Assembly (NCBI GenBank): GCA_018902545.1
Contig: JAHIQM010000008.1
Location: 62,001-126,000, forward strand
From: Pseudomonadota bacterium
Lineage (GTDB): Bacteria > Desulfobacterota > Desulfovibrionia > Desulfovibrionales > Desulfomicrobiaceae
Direction: 5' to 3'
DNA: 64,000 nucleotides
Below the pieces are notes generated by a model. The model was not told the origin of the DNA. It did not search any database and saw nothing but the letters and a program-made list of their open reading frames with translations. Shown here one piece after another: positions 41,351-49,691 of this stretch (positions are counted from its first letter, which is position 1; the number at the start of each line of letters is the position of its first letter). Both the position numbers and the translations under genes were made by a program.

Positions 41351-41905
41351 TTATTCCATCACTTCGGCCTTCTCGATGACAATGGTCTCCTGGGGAACGT
41401 CCCCGTGCATGCCCTTGGAGCCCGTGGGGATAGCTTCGATGAGGTCCACCACGCTTTTTCCGGCCACAACCCGGCCGAAGACCGCGTAGCCGAAGTCACG
41501 CGTGCCGTGGTTCAGAAACGCGTTGTCGGCCGTATTGATGAAAAACTGGGCGGTGGCGGAGTTGATCTCGCCCGTGCGGGCCATGGCCAGGGTGTACTTG
41601 TCGTTTTTCAGTCCGTTGTCGGCTTCGTTCTTGATGGGCGCATGCCCTCTCTTGGGGGTCATGGATGCGTCCATGCCGCCGCCCTGGACCATGAAGCCCT
41701 TGATGACACGGTGAAAGACCGTGCCGTCGTAAAAGCCTTCATTGACGTAGGTCAGAAAGTTTTGCGTCGAGATCGGGGCCTTGGCGTTGTCGAGTTCGAT
41801 GACGATGACGCCCTTGTTGGTGGTCAGGGAAACCTTGGGGCCTTCCGCCAAAACCAGAGACGAGGACACGAAAACCATGATCAGTGCAATAATGAGCGTA
41901 CGCAT
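41351..41905 (-). CDS. ppiA: Peptidyl-prolyl cis-trans isomerase, cyclophilin type (exported)
   Basis: A 184-residue cyclophilin with a signal peptide (MRTLIIALIMVFVSSSLVLA), so periplasmic. Catalytic and fold motifs: GTVFHRVIKGFMVQGGGM (the Arg of FHRVI and Gln of VQGG are active-site residues), NSATAQFFINTADNAFLNH and YAVFGRVVAGKSVVDLIEA. The active-site Trp of eukaryotic cyclophilins is replaced, as in bacterial PpiA-type enzymes. Last gene of the valS-cobA/hemD-purN-AMMECR1-ppi run, 12 nt after its neighbour, with a terminator behind it. Confidence 0.94.
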   Translation of the reverse strand: MRTLIIALIMVFVSSSLVLAEGPKVSLTTNKGVIVIELDNAKAPISTQNFLTYVNEGFYDGTVFHRVIKGFMVQGGGMDASMTPKRGHAPIKNEADNGLKNDKYTLAMARTGEINSATAQFFINTADNAFLNHGTRDFGYAVFGRVVAGKSVVDLIEAIPTGSKGMHGDVPQETIVIEKAEVME

Positions 41906-41917
41906 ACTTTCCTTCCT

Positions 41918-42469
41918 TTAAAAGATGACGGCTTCAAACCACCAGATCTCTGTCTTCGGTTTGCGCCAGGTTCCCTTGGGCAGACCGGCCTTGACGCAGG
42001 TCTGGTCCAGAAAAGTTTCGCGGTCCCAGCCCCACTCCGTGGCCACCTGAGGCAGGAGCAGGCCGGAATGCATGGCCTTGCGGATATAAAGCCCGTGGCG
42101 GCCTGGCTCAATGAGCTCCGCGTCAGGACAGGGCGAAAGCGGCCCCATGACCGAAACTTCGATATGCAGGCCCTCGATCTCATCCGCCGCGAGAGGAGCA
42201 AAACGCGGGTCCTCGAAGGCCGCCGCGCCAGCCATGCGTTCAATGGTCGCGACCAGCGGCCCGTTGCCGACGATGTTCCCGATGCAGCCGCGCAGGCGTC
42301 CACCGCTCTTCAGGGTCACAAAGGCCCCCAGCTCCTCGCGCAGGGTCCTGGAATCCATTACGGGCTTGGGATCGGAAGTCAGGCCCAGATGATCGCGGAT
42401 GACCCAGTCCACGAGCTCCTTGCAGAAGCGCTTCTCTTCGTCGGTCAAAATCAGTTCAAATGCGTTCAT
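41918..42469 (-). CDS. amrA: AMMECR1 domain protein (AmmeMemoRadiSam system A type)
   Basis: A 183-residue AMMECR1 family protein. GAFVTLKSGGRLRGCIGNIV (about 48-67) contains the invariant LRGCIG hexapeptide, and FEDPRFAPLAADEIEGLHIE and SVMGPL follow. It is a single-domain protein; its partners in the AmmeMemoRadiSam system (Memo and a radical SAM protein) are not in the window, so the biochemical role stays unknown. The start at 42469 is chosen because it is 6 nt from GGAGG, whereas the ATG two codons earlier directly abuts that site. It lies between purN and ppi with 12-nt gaps. Confidence 0.88.
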   Translation of the reverse strand: MNAFELILTDEEKRFCKELVDWVIRDHLGLTSDPKPVMDSRTLREELGAFVTLKSGGRLRGCIGNIVGNGPLVATIERMAGAAAFEDPRFAPLAADEIEGLHIEVSVMGPLSPCPDAELIEPGRHGLYIRKAMHSGLLLPQVATEWGWDRETFLDQTCVKAGLPKGTWRKPKTEIWWFEAVIF

Positions 42470-42481
42470 GCACATCCTCCC

Positions 42482-43150
42482 TCAAGCATCAAAAGGGGTT
42501 TCAAGCGGCGGGTTGGTCCACATCGCACCCATGCTGCGAGCCGCGCCGACAACTTCCACCTGTCGGTCCCTGACCCGCACCCGGTCCTGGGCGATCCAGT
42601 GCAGGGCCTGCGGGTAGATGCGGTGCTCCATGGCCAGAATGCGCGCGCCAAGGGTGTTTTCGTCGTCACCTGCAAAAGCAGGCACGGCGGCCTGGATGAT
42701 GATAGGGCCATGGTCCATCTGTTCGTCCACGAAATGCACGGTGCACCCGGCCAGGCGCACCCCGTGCCCGGCCTGCTGCCGTTGGGCGTTCAGGCCGGGG
42801 CAAGCCGGGAGCAGGGACGGATGGATATTGACCACGCGACCGGCGAAGGGGGTCAAAAACTCCGTCGTCAGGATGCGCATGAATCCGGCCAGGGCCACGA
42901 ATTCCACCTCGGCCGCCCGCAGCAGGCGGACGAGTTCGCGGTCAAAATCCTCCCGCACGGGAAAATCCGCATGCCGGACGCAGGCGGTGGGAATCCCGGC
43001 GTGACGCGCGCGCTCAAGTCCTTGGGCGCCTGGCATGTTGGTGATGACTATACGAATGTCCGCGTCAAGACTTCCTTCCCGAACCCGGTCGATGATGGCC
43101 TGCAGATTGGAGCCGGAGCCGGAAACAAGCACGCCCAGGGCGATGGTCAT
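42482..43150 (-). CDS. purN: Phosphoribosylglycinamide formyltransferase
   Basis: 10-formyltetrahydrofolate-dependent GAR transformylase of purine synthesis, 222 residues. The N-terminal LGVLVSGSGSNLQAIIDRV binds the phosphoribosyl group; VALAGFMRILT, the catalytic NIHPSLLPACPGLNAQRQ (Asn and His) and VHFVDEQMDHGPII (catalytic Asp) are present. A GLN replaces the common FPG-type context after PACP, a mild variation. It starts 4 nt beyond the cobA-hemD stop, so co-translation is likely. Confidence 0.95.
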   Translation of the reverse strand: MTIALGVLVSGSGSNLQAIIDRVREGSLDADIRIVITNMPGAQGLERARHAGIPTACVRHADFPVREDFDRELVRLLRAAEVEFVALAGFMRILTTEFLTPFAGRVVNIHPSLLPACPGLNAQRQQAGHGVRLAGCTVHFVDEQMDHGPIIIQAAVPAFAGDDENTLGARILAMEHRIYPQALHWIAQDRVRVRDRQVEVVGAARSMGAMWTNPPLETPFDA

Positions 43151-43154
43151 GGCC

Positions 43155-44663
43155 TTATCCCTTCACCAATGCCTCGACCAGGGCCGGGATGGTGTAGTCT
43201 TCGGGCATGATGTCCGGGACGAACCCGTATTCCTTCAGGGTTTTCGCGGTCACCGGGCCGATGCAACAGATCCGCAGACCCTGGTCCACATAGGGGCGCA
43301 GGGTGTCGGCCGGGACCAGGGCGAAAAAGTTCTCCACCGTGGATGAACTGGAGAAGGTCAGAAAGTGGAGCCTGCCCTTTTCCAGAAGCTCAACGATCTC
43401 GGCTCCGTCCTCCTCGGTCAGCTTTGTTTCGTAGACCGGGAGCACGTCCACCTGCGCCGCGACCTTGGCCAATTCCTCGGGCAGCACCTCGCGCGCGACC
43501 TTGGCCCGGGGAATGAGAACCTTCTTGCCGGCCACGCCGCGCTCCAAAAGCCCCTCGACCACGGATTCGGCCACGTACTTGGGCGGAATGAAGTCGGGGC
43601 GGATGCCGCGATCCAGGAGCGCTTCGGCCGTGGCGGGGCCGATGGCCGCGACCTGCAAGCCTCCCAGGGCCCTCGCGTCTTTGCCCACCAGTTCAAGCTG
43701 ATTCCAGAAATGGCGCACGCCGTTGACGGAGGTGAAAATGGCCCAGTCATAATCCGCAAGCCTGTCAATGGCCGCGCGGACCGGGGCGTAATCCTCCAGG
43801 GGCACGATAGTGATGGTCGGAAATTCGTAGCAGGCCGCGCCCAGGCCTTCCAGGGTGTCTTTCAAACCGCTGGCCTGTTCGCGGGCGCGGGTCACGACCA
43901 CTCCCTTGCCGTGCAGGGGCAGCTTTTCGAACCAGTTCAAGGTGTCGTGCAGCTGCACCACTTCACCAACGACCAGCATGGACGGGGCCTTGACCCCTTC
44001 GCGCGCGGCCATGGCCGCAATCTCGCCGATGGTCGAAACCCACGACTGGTGCTCGCTTGTCGTGCCCCAGCGCACCAGGGCGGCGGGCATGTCCGGGCGC
44101 ATCCCGTTTTCCATCAGCTTGGCCGAGATGTAGGGAAGGTTCTTCACGCCCATGTAGAAACACAGGGTGCTGGCCGCAGTGGCCAGGGCCGGCCAGTTGT
44201 GGGCCGAGTCGGGCTTGGTCGGGTCCTCGTGACCGGTGATCAGCGACACGGACGAAGCGTACTTGCGGTGCGTCAACGGGATGCCCGCATAGGCAGCTCC
44301 GGCCACGGCCGAGGTCACTCCGGGCACGACCTCGAATTCGAGCCCGGCTTCAAGCAACTCCTCGGCCTCCTCGGCCCCGCGTCCGAAAATATACGGGTCG
44401 CCGCCCTTCAAGCGGGCCACGTTCTTGCCTTCCCTGACCTTGGCTACGATCAGATCGTTGATCTGGTCCTGAGGCAGGGTGTGATCGCCGCCCTTCTTGC
44501 CTACATAAATGATCTCGGCGTCGGGACGGCACAGGGACAGGAAGCTCTTGCTGGCAAGGTAATCGTAAATGACGACCTCGCACTCCTGCATGAGACGCTG
44601 CCCCTTGACCGTGATGAGGCCCGGGTCGCCGGGGCCCGCGCCGATGAGATATGCTTTGGCCAT
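43155..44663 (-). CDS. cobA-hemD: Uroporphyrinogen-III C-methyltransferase / uroporphyrinogen-III synthase fusion
   Basis: A 502-residue bifunctional protein for siroheme, cobalamin and alternative heme synthesis. Residues 1-240 are SUMT: GAGPGDPGLITVKGQRLMQE, KGGDPYIFGRGAEEAE, VVPGVTSAVAGAAYAGIPLT. Residues about 250-500 are HemD: VVVTRAREQASGL, DWAIFTSVNGVRHFW, IGPATAEALLDRGI, FLTFSSSSTVENF. The fusion makes uroporphyrinogen III and methylates it without release. The precorrin-2 dehydrogenase part of CysG is absent. High demand for siroheme in dissimilatory sulfite reductase fits a sulfate reducer, which is inference. It follows valS by 32 nt. Confidence 0.95.
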   Translation of the reverse strand: MAKAYLIGAGPGDPGLITVKGQRLMQECEVVIYDYLASKSFLSLCRPDAEIIYVGKKGGDHTLPQDQINDLIVAKVREGKNVARLKGGDPYIFGRGAEEAEELLEAGLEFEVVPGVTSAVAGAAYAGIPLTHRKYASSVSLITGHEDPTKPDSAHNWPALATAASTLCFYMGVKNLPYISAKLMENGMRPDMPAALVRWGTTSEHQSWVSTIGEIAAMAAREGVKAPSMLVVGEVVQLHDTLNWFEKLPLHGKGVVVTRAREQASGLKDTLEGLGAACYEFPTITIVPLEDYAPVRAAIDRLADYDWAIFTSVNGVRHFWNQLELVGKDARALGGLQVAAIGPATAEALLDRGIRPDFIPPKYVAESVVEGLLERGVAGKKVLIPRAKVAREVLPEELAKVAAQVDVLPVYETKLTEEDGAEIVELLEKGRLHFLTFSSSSTVENFFALVPADTLRPYVDQGLRICCIGPVTAKTLKEYGFVPDIMPEDYTIPALVEALVKG

Positions 44664-44695
44664 GATGTTTCCTTTCGTTAGAATATGTGGACCGA

Positions 44696-47359
44696 CTAGC
44701 CGACGAACTCCAGCACCTTGGCCCGCAGCTGCTCCAGGGTGGCCTTTTTCTCGGCAAAGCCCGCCGCCTTGGCCTTTTCCTTGGCCACCACGTCCTCGGG
44801 GGCCTTGCTGACAAAGCTTTCGTTGCCAAGCTTCATGGTCACAAAATCGAGTTCCTTGGTGATCTTGCCGAGTTCCTTGTCCAAGCGGGCCAGTTCGGCC
44901 ACGAAATCCACCACGCCCGCCAGGGGCACGAAGAGTTCATACCCGCGCACGACCGCCGAGGCACAGCCCTTGGGCGGCTCGATGTCCGCCTCCACGCTAA
45001 GGCTTCCCACCCGGGCCAGGGCCGCGATCTCCGTCTCGTGGGACAGGAGAAACTCGCGATCATCCCCGCCTGCGCGGACCATCACGGTCAGGGGCACGCC
45101 GGGCGCAACGCCCAGCTCGGCGCGGATGTTGCGCACGGCCACGATGATGCCCTGCAGAAACTCCATGTCGCGCACAGCCCCATCATCCTCACACTCTGGC
45201 CGGACCTTGGGATAGGGCCGCACGGCCAGGCTCTCGGCGTCCAGGGCCGGGATGCAGGACCAGATCTCCTGAGTGACGAAGGGGATGACCGGGTGGGCGA
45301 TGATCATGATCTCGGACAGCACGTGCTTCAGGCACGAACGCGCCGCGGCCTTGGCCTCTTCGTCCTCGCCGTAGAGTTCGGGCTTGATCAGCTCCAGGTA
45401 CCAGTCACAGAACTCACGCCAGACGAAGCCGTAGAGGCCCTGGGCCGCCTCGTTGAAGCGGTATCCCTCGATCTGGGCGGCGTGTTCTTTCTTGAGCATC
45501 TCCAGACGGTGCAGGATCCAGCGGTGATGCAGCCCGGACAGTTTGGCGGAATCGAACTCGGGCTCGCTGCCGTCGACATGCATGAGCGCGAAGCGGGCCG
45601 CGTTCCAGATCTTGTTGATGAAATGCCGATAGCCCTCGATGCGCGCCTCGGACAGCTTGATGTCCCGGCCCATGGCCGCGAACGAGGTCAGGGTGAAGCG
45701 CAGGGAGTCGCATCCGTACTTGTCGATCATGGCCAGGGGATCGATGACGTTGCCCGTGGACTTGGACATCTTCTTGCCGTGCTCATCGCGAACCAGGGCG
45801 TGGATGTAAACGTCCTTGAAGGGCACGTTGTCCATGAACTGCAGGCCCATCATCATCATGCGGGCCACCCAGAAGAAGAGGATGTCAAAACCCGTGACCA
45901 GGAGTGAGGTCGGATAAAAAGCCTTGAGTTCGTTGGTCTTGTCCGGCCAACCCATGGTCGAGAACGGCCACAGGGCGGAGGAGAACCAGGTGTCGAGCAC
46001 ATCCTCATCCTGGACCAGACCCGCGCTGCCGCACTTGCAGGCCGTCGGGTCCTGACGGGCCACGATGACCTCGCCGCAATCCTGGCAGGTCCACACCGGG
46101 ATGCGGTGCCCCCACCACAGTTGCCGGGAGATGCACCAGTCGCGGATGTTGTCGAGCCAGTTGAAATAGGTCTTGTTCCACTGCGCGGGCCAGATGGTCG
46201 TGCGGCCGTCTTCCACGGCAATGCGGGCCTTCTCGGCCAGCGGCTTGACGGACACGAACCACTGTTCGGACACAAAGGGCTCGATATTGGTCTTGCAACG
46301 GTAGCACTGGTTGACCTTGTTCTCGTAAGGCTCCTCGGCCGTGAGCGAGCCGCAGGCACGCAGGTCTTCAACAATGCGCGTACGGCAGTCGGCGGCGCTC
46401 ATGCCCCGATACGCCTCGGGCGCGTTTTCGTTCATGCGGCCCTTGTCGTCGATGACGCTGACTGTCTCCAGGCCGTATTTGCGACCCAGTTCCCAGTCGT
46501 TCATGTCGTGGGCCGGGGTGATCTTGAGGCACCCGGTGCCGAATTCGCGATCCACGTAGGCGTCGGCGATAACCGGGATGCGACGGCCGACCAGGGGCAG
46601 GATCACGTGCTTGCCGACCATGGACTGATAACGCTCGTCCTCGGGGTGCACGGCCACAGCCGTGTCGCCGAGCATGGTCTCCGGGCGCACCGTGGCCACG
46701 GTCACGGAGCCCGAGCCATCTTCGAGAGGATAGCTCAAATGATACAGGGTCGACTTGGCCGGGGCGTACTCGACCTCGTCGTCGGCCAGGGCCGTATGGC
46801 AGCGGGTACACCAGTTGACGATGTACTTGCCGCGATAAACAAGCCCCTGCTCGTACAGGGACACGAAAACCTCGCGCACGGCTCTCGACAGGCCCTCGTC
46901 CATGGTGAAGCGCTCCCGGGTCCAGTCGACGCTGGCGCCCAGACGGCGGATCTGGTTCAGGATGCGTCCGCCGTAGTCTTCCTTCCATTCCCAGACGCGG
47001 CTGATGAATTCCTCGCGGCCCAGGTCCTCGCGGCGTTTGCCTTCGGCCAGGAGCTTCCTTTCGACCACGTTCTGGGTGGCGATGCCCGCGTGATCTGTGC
47101 CCGGCACCCAGAGCACGGTCTTGCCCCGCTGGCGCATGTAGCGGCACATGATGTCCTGCAGGGTGATATTGAGGGCGTGGCCCATGTGCAGGGCGCCGGT
47201 GACGTTGGGCGGGGGAATGACTATGGAGTAATTGTCCCCCGGGTGGGCTGCGGCCTTGGCCGCGTCAGGGGTGAAACTCTGGTGCGTCTTCCAGTACTCA
47301 AGCCACCGCTCTTCCACGTCGACGGGTTCGTATCCTTTGGAAAGCGTTTCGTTGGCCAT
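44696..47359 (-). CDS. valS: Valyl-tRNA synthetase
   Basis: Class I aminoacyl-tRNA synthetase of 887 residues. Signature motifs: PPPNVTGALHMGH (HIGH, about 49-61), the CP1 editing domain with TVRPETMLGDTAVAV, a zinc-finger-like segment (CQDCGEVIVARQDPTACKCG), and KMSKSTGNVIDP (KMSKS). The C-terminal coiled-coil arm (FVAELARLDKELGKITKELD) is typical of ValRS. First gene of the run valS-cobA/hemD-purN-AMMECR1-ppi. Its leader contains a terminator-like hairpin 34 nt before the start, which suggests attenuation. Confidence 0.98.
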   Translation of the reverse strand: MANETLSKGYEPVDVEERWLEYWKTHQSFTPDAAKAAAHPGDNYSIVIPPPNVTGALHMGHALNITLQDIMCRYMRQRGKTVLWVPGTDHAGIATQNVVERKLLAEGKRREDLGREEFISRVWEWKEDYGGRILNQIRRLGASVDWTRERFTMDEGLSRAVREVFVSLYEQGLVYRGKYIVNWCTRCHTALADDEVEYAPAKSTLYHLSYPLEDGSGSVTVATVRPETMLGDTAVAVHPEDERYQSMVGKHVILPLVGRRIPVIADAYVDREFGTGCLKITPAHDMNDWELGRKYGLETVSVIDDKGRMNENAPEAYRGMSAADCRTRIVEDLRACGSLTAEEPYENKVNQCYRCKTNIEPFVSEQWFVSVKPLAEKARIAVEDGRTTIWPAQWNKTYFNWLDNIRDWCISRQLWWGHRIPVWTCQDCGEVIVARQDPTACKCGSAGLVQDEDVLDTWFSSALWPFSTMGWPDKTNELKAFYPTSLLVTGFDILFFWVARMMMMGLQFMDNVPFKDVYIHALVRDEHGKKMSKSTGNVIDPLAMIDKYGCDSLRFTLTSFAAMGRDIKLSEARIEGYRHFINKIWNAARFALMHVDGSEPEFDSAKLSGLHHRWILHRLEMLKKEHAAQIEGYRFNEAAQGLYGFVWREFCDWYLELIKPELYGEDEEAKAAARSCLKHVLSEIMIIAHPVIPFVTQEIWSCIPALDAESLAVRPYPKVRPECEDDGAVRDMEFLQGIIVAVRNIRAELGVAPGVPLTVMVRAGGDDREFLLSHETEIAALARVGSLSVEADIEPPKGCASAVVRGYELFVPLAGVVDFVAELARLDKELGKITKELDFVTMKLGNESFVSKAPEDVVAKEKAKAAGFAEKKATLEQLRAKVLEFVG

Positions 47360-47392
47360 ATGGTGAACTCCGGATAATGAGCTGATTGAGGC

Positions 47393-47416
47393 AAAAAAGC
47401 GCCGGATGCCCGGCGC
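47393..47416 (-). terminator. Terminator-like hairpin in the valS leader
   Basis: On the minus strand, GCGCCGG pairs with CCGGCGC (loop GCAT) and is followed by six T residues. It lies 34 nt before the valS start. The gene upstream is divergent, so no minus-strand gene needs this terminator; an attenuator of valS is the simplest reading. No T-box or Val-rich leader peptide is visible. Confidence 0.6.
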
Positions 47417-47502
47417 TGCGGAAACAAAAATGAGTACTGGGGCGAACCTTAAAAATCAAGCCCGACTTGCCCGCCACCCCGCTTCCTGCTAGGCCGACGG
47501 AC

Positions 47503-48747
47503 ATGCATCGACACTGTCCGCCTCTGGCCCTGCTGTGGGATGAATCGCACCTGTGGGGTCTGCTCCTGCGCCATGCCCTCAAAGCCCTGCGCGCTCCCGT
47601 GACCATGCTCAAGGCCGAGCATGTCCGCGCCGGAGCGTTGCGCGATCTGCGCCCGTCCACCCTGCTCGTGCCAGGCGGGTGGGCCAAGCTCAAATCCCTG
47701 GCCCTGGGCCGGGAAGGCCGCGAGGAGATCCGCAATCATGTGCGCGAAGGCGGCGCGTATCTGGGATTTTGCGGAGGCGCGGGGCTGGCCCTGAATTCGG
47801 AGCGCAGCGCCCCTTTTCTGGGACTGTGCGACTGGTCCCGCAAACCGGCCAGCCAGCGATTGCCCAATTTCAGCGGGCACATGCACTGCACTATCAATGA
47901 AAACGGCGGCAGGTACGAAGCCGCCCTGCCGGTCTGGTGGCCTTCGCAATTTCTGCCCGGAAAAACCCCCCTGGAAGTACTCGCGCGGTACGAAGGACCG
48001 GGGCCGGACTTCTGGGCCGCCGATCTGGACTGGTCAGGCGTGACGTCCTCGGAGGTCGGGCAATGGGAAAAACTCTACGGCATCAACCTCGATCCAGAAC
48101 GGTTGCACCACGAACCCTGCATTGTCCGGGGCGTGTACGGGCAAGGCTCGTTCGTGCTCAGCTACGCCCATCTGGAGACTCCGTCCTCGCCGCAGGCCAA
48201 CGCCCTGCTCTCACGCCTGCTGGGGCTCGGGGATCAGCTGACGGTTCCGGTCTGGGATCTGGGGCAGGAAGCGCCACTGTGGGACGACAAAACCCTGCGC
48301 ACGCTCCACGAAGGCCTCTTAAGCCTTGTCGCCTTCGGACAAAACCATTTCCTGCTTTTCTGGCGCACCCCCTGGCTTCTGGGCTGGCGGCGCGGAGTGC
48401 CCGGCTCGCCCATCAACTTCCTGCTGGCCATGGCCTGGCAGGCCCGGCACAGCCATGCCTCAACCCGGGCCAAAGACTACTGGGCAGACCATGGAGCGCG
48501 CTGCTGCGAGCAGTGCCTGGATTTTTGCTTGCAAACCCAGGACTACCTCTTGCAGGAACGACGCATCCTGGCCACGTCCCCGTCATCGCCCGAGGCCAGC
48601 GCCTCCCCGAACCTGCAACGGCGCAAGCTGGAGCTTTTCGGCAAATTCCCCGGATACGGAGGGCTGTACGGAGAAATCCTGCACACCCTGGACGAACTGT
48701 TGTGGCTGCAATTCAGCGATCAAGACCAGCAGCAAGGTGGGCCTTGA
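47503..48747 (+). CDS. BPL_N (biotin-protein-ligase N-terminal-like) domain protein
   Basis: A 414-residue protein whose first 210 residues look like the glutamine-amidotransferase-like BPL_N fold: a LLVPGGWAKL segment and the nucleophile-elbow-like GAYLGFCGGAGLALN (Cys near residue 90). No biotin ligase catalytic core follows. The C-terminal half is helical and unrecognised, with CCEQCLDFCLQTQDYLLQER. The start at 47503 (MHRHCPPLALLWDESHLWG) is preferred over one 12 codons earlier. Function unknown. It is divergent from valS (143 nt) and overlaps the convergent HD gene by 35 nt. Confidence 0.72.
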   Translation: MHRHCPPLALLWDESHLWGLLLRHALKALRAPVTMLKAEHVRAGALRDLRPSTLLVPGGWAKLKSLALGREGREEIRNHVREGGAYLGFCGGAGLALNSERSAPFLGLCDWSRKPASQRLPNFSGHMHCTINENGGRYEAALPVWWPSQFLPGKTPLEVLARYEGPGPDFWAADLDWSGVTSSEVGQWEKLYGINLDPERLHHEPCIVRGVYGQGSFVLSYAHLETPSSPQANALLSRLLGLGDQLTVPVWDLGQEAPLWDDKTLRTLHEGLLSLVAFGQNHFLLFWRTPWLLGWRRGVPGSPINFLLAMAWQARHSHASTRAKDYWADHGARCCEQCLDFCLQTQDYLLQERRILATSPSSPEASASPNLQRRKLELFGKFPGYGGLYGEILHTLDELLWLQFSDQDQQQGGP

Positions 48748-49483
48748 GCCCCGCAAAGCGGTCGTCTAGCGGCAACAGGGCAAAAAGACGGTCCAGATAG
48801 CCGCGCCCTGCGAAAATACGCCGACTTGCCCCGTGCGCCAGCTTTGGGCCCCAGGACGCAAGCAGCAGCTTGAAATCGTTTATGTAGTGCAGGTCGCCAT
48901 AGGCAGGACTCTCCCCCCGCGCCACGATCTCGACAATGGCTTCAGTCCAGGCCCCAGGCTCGTCAGCGAGCCCCAGGGTGACCACGCCGTCAGCAGGCCC
49001 GGCAGCGCCGAGCCTGGACAGGACCACGGGCACGATGTCGAGCTTGTCCGCGTCCCGGACAACGACGCACAGGGACTTGGTCAGCGGGTCCATCCCTGCG
49101 GGAATTTCCCGCTTGTTGTGCAGCCGCACCGCTTCGATGACGCATTCGCGCACAGGGGCGTCGAAGGCATCCAGAAAATCTCCCCTGCGCAGAAAATCCG
49201 CCCCCTCCTCGCCATGATCGACAGACTCGTCGTCACGGTAGGTGCCGAACCGCTCGAACTGGGAAAACCTGCCGATGTCGTGCACCAGGGCTGCGGCCAG
49301 ATACGGCCCGGGCGGGGAAATGCTTTCCCTGGCCACGATCTTGGCGGCCAGGGCATGCACTCGCAGGGAATGGTCGCGCTTGAGGACAATGTGCTCCCGC
49401 CGTTGCCCCAGGCGCTCGGCATATTCGCCCGCCATGAGGACAAAGCGCCTGCGCATATCCCGCAGCACGGCCGGGTCCATCAA
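48713..49483 (-). CDS. HD-domain phosphohydrolase
   Basis: A 256-residue HD superfamily protein. Metal ligands are visible as RDHSLRVHALAAKI, YLAAALVHDIGRF (HD motif, about residues 66-70) and VRDADKLDIVPVVLSRLG. It lacks GGDEF, EAL or ppGpp synthetase domains, so the substrate is likely a small nucleotide or phosphate ester, not known. The start overlaps the stop of the 63-residue gene by 4 nt (ATGA), which fixes it at 49483. The last 35 nt overlap the convergent BPL_N gene tail to tail. Confidence 0.85.
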   Translation of the reverse strand: MMDPAVLRDMRRRFVLMAGEYAERLGQRREHIVLKRDHSLRVHALAAKIVARESISPPGPYLAAALVHDIGRFSQFERFGTYRDDESVDHGEEGADFLRRGDFLDAFDAPVRECVIEAVRLHNKREIPAGMDPLTKSLCVVVRDADKLDIVPVVLSRLGAAGPADGVVTLGLADEPGAWTEAIVEIVARGESPAYGDLHYINDFKLLLASWGPKLAHGASRRIFAGRGYLDRLFALLPLDDRFAGLKAHLAAGLDR

Positions 49484-49671
49484 AGACCCTGATAGAACTT
49501 GTAGAGAGCTTCGTCGATAAGCAGCCGAAAGCCTTTCTCCGTCTCTTCGAATCGAATGACCTGGGCCGGATCCAGGGCAATGTCCAGGGCGTATTCCGCC
49601 ATCCGACTCGCTTCTTTCTGCGCCGTCTCATCAAGCTGTGCAAACTTTCCCATCTCGATCCATTCCGTCAT
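49480..49671 (-). CDS. Small hypothetical protein (63 residues)
   Basis: Unrecognised acidic protein of 63 residues, MTEWIEMGKFAQLDETAQKE at the N-terminus and FRLLIDEALYKFYQGL at the end; no signal peptide or membrane helix. Support for being real: a GGGAGGC ribosome site at correct spacing, a 20-nt gap from trkH, and a 4-nt ATGA overlap with the HD gene. It probably acts with the HD protein or is a small regulator; nothing in the sequence tells which. Confidence 0.7.
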   Translation of the reverse strand: MTEWIEMGKFAQLDETAQKEASRMAEYALDIALDPAQVIRFEETEKGFRLLIDEALYKFYQGL

Positions 49672-49691
49672 GATTGCCTCCCAGGGCTTAT

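Noticed and set aside
47360-47502. T-box riboswitch for valS
   Set aside because: The 143-nt leader region has a terminator hairpin, but no T-box consensus, specifier loop or antiterminator bulge can be seen.
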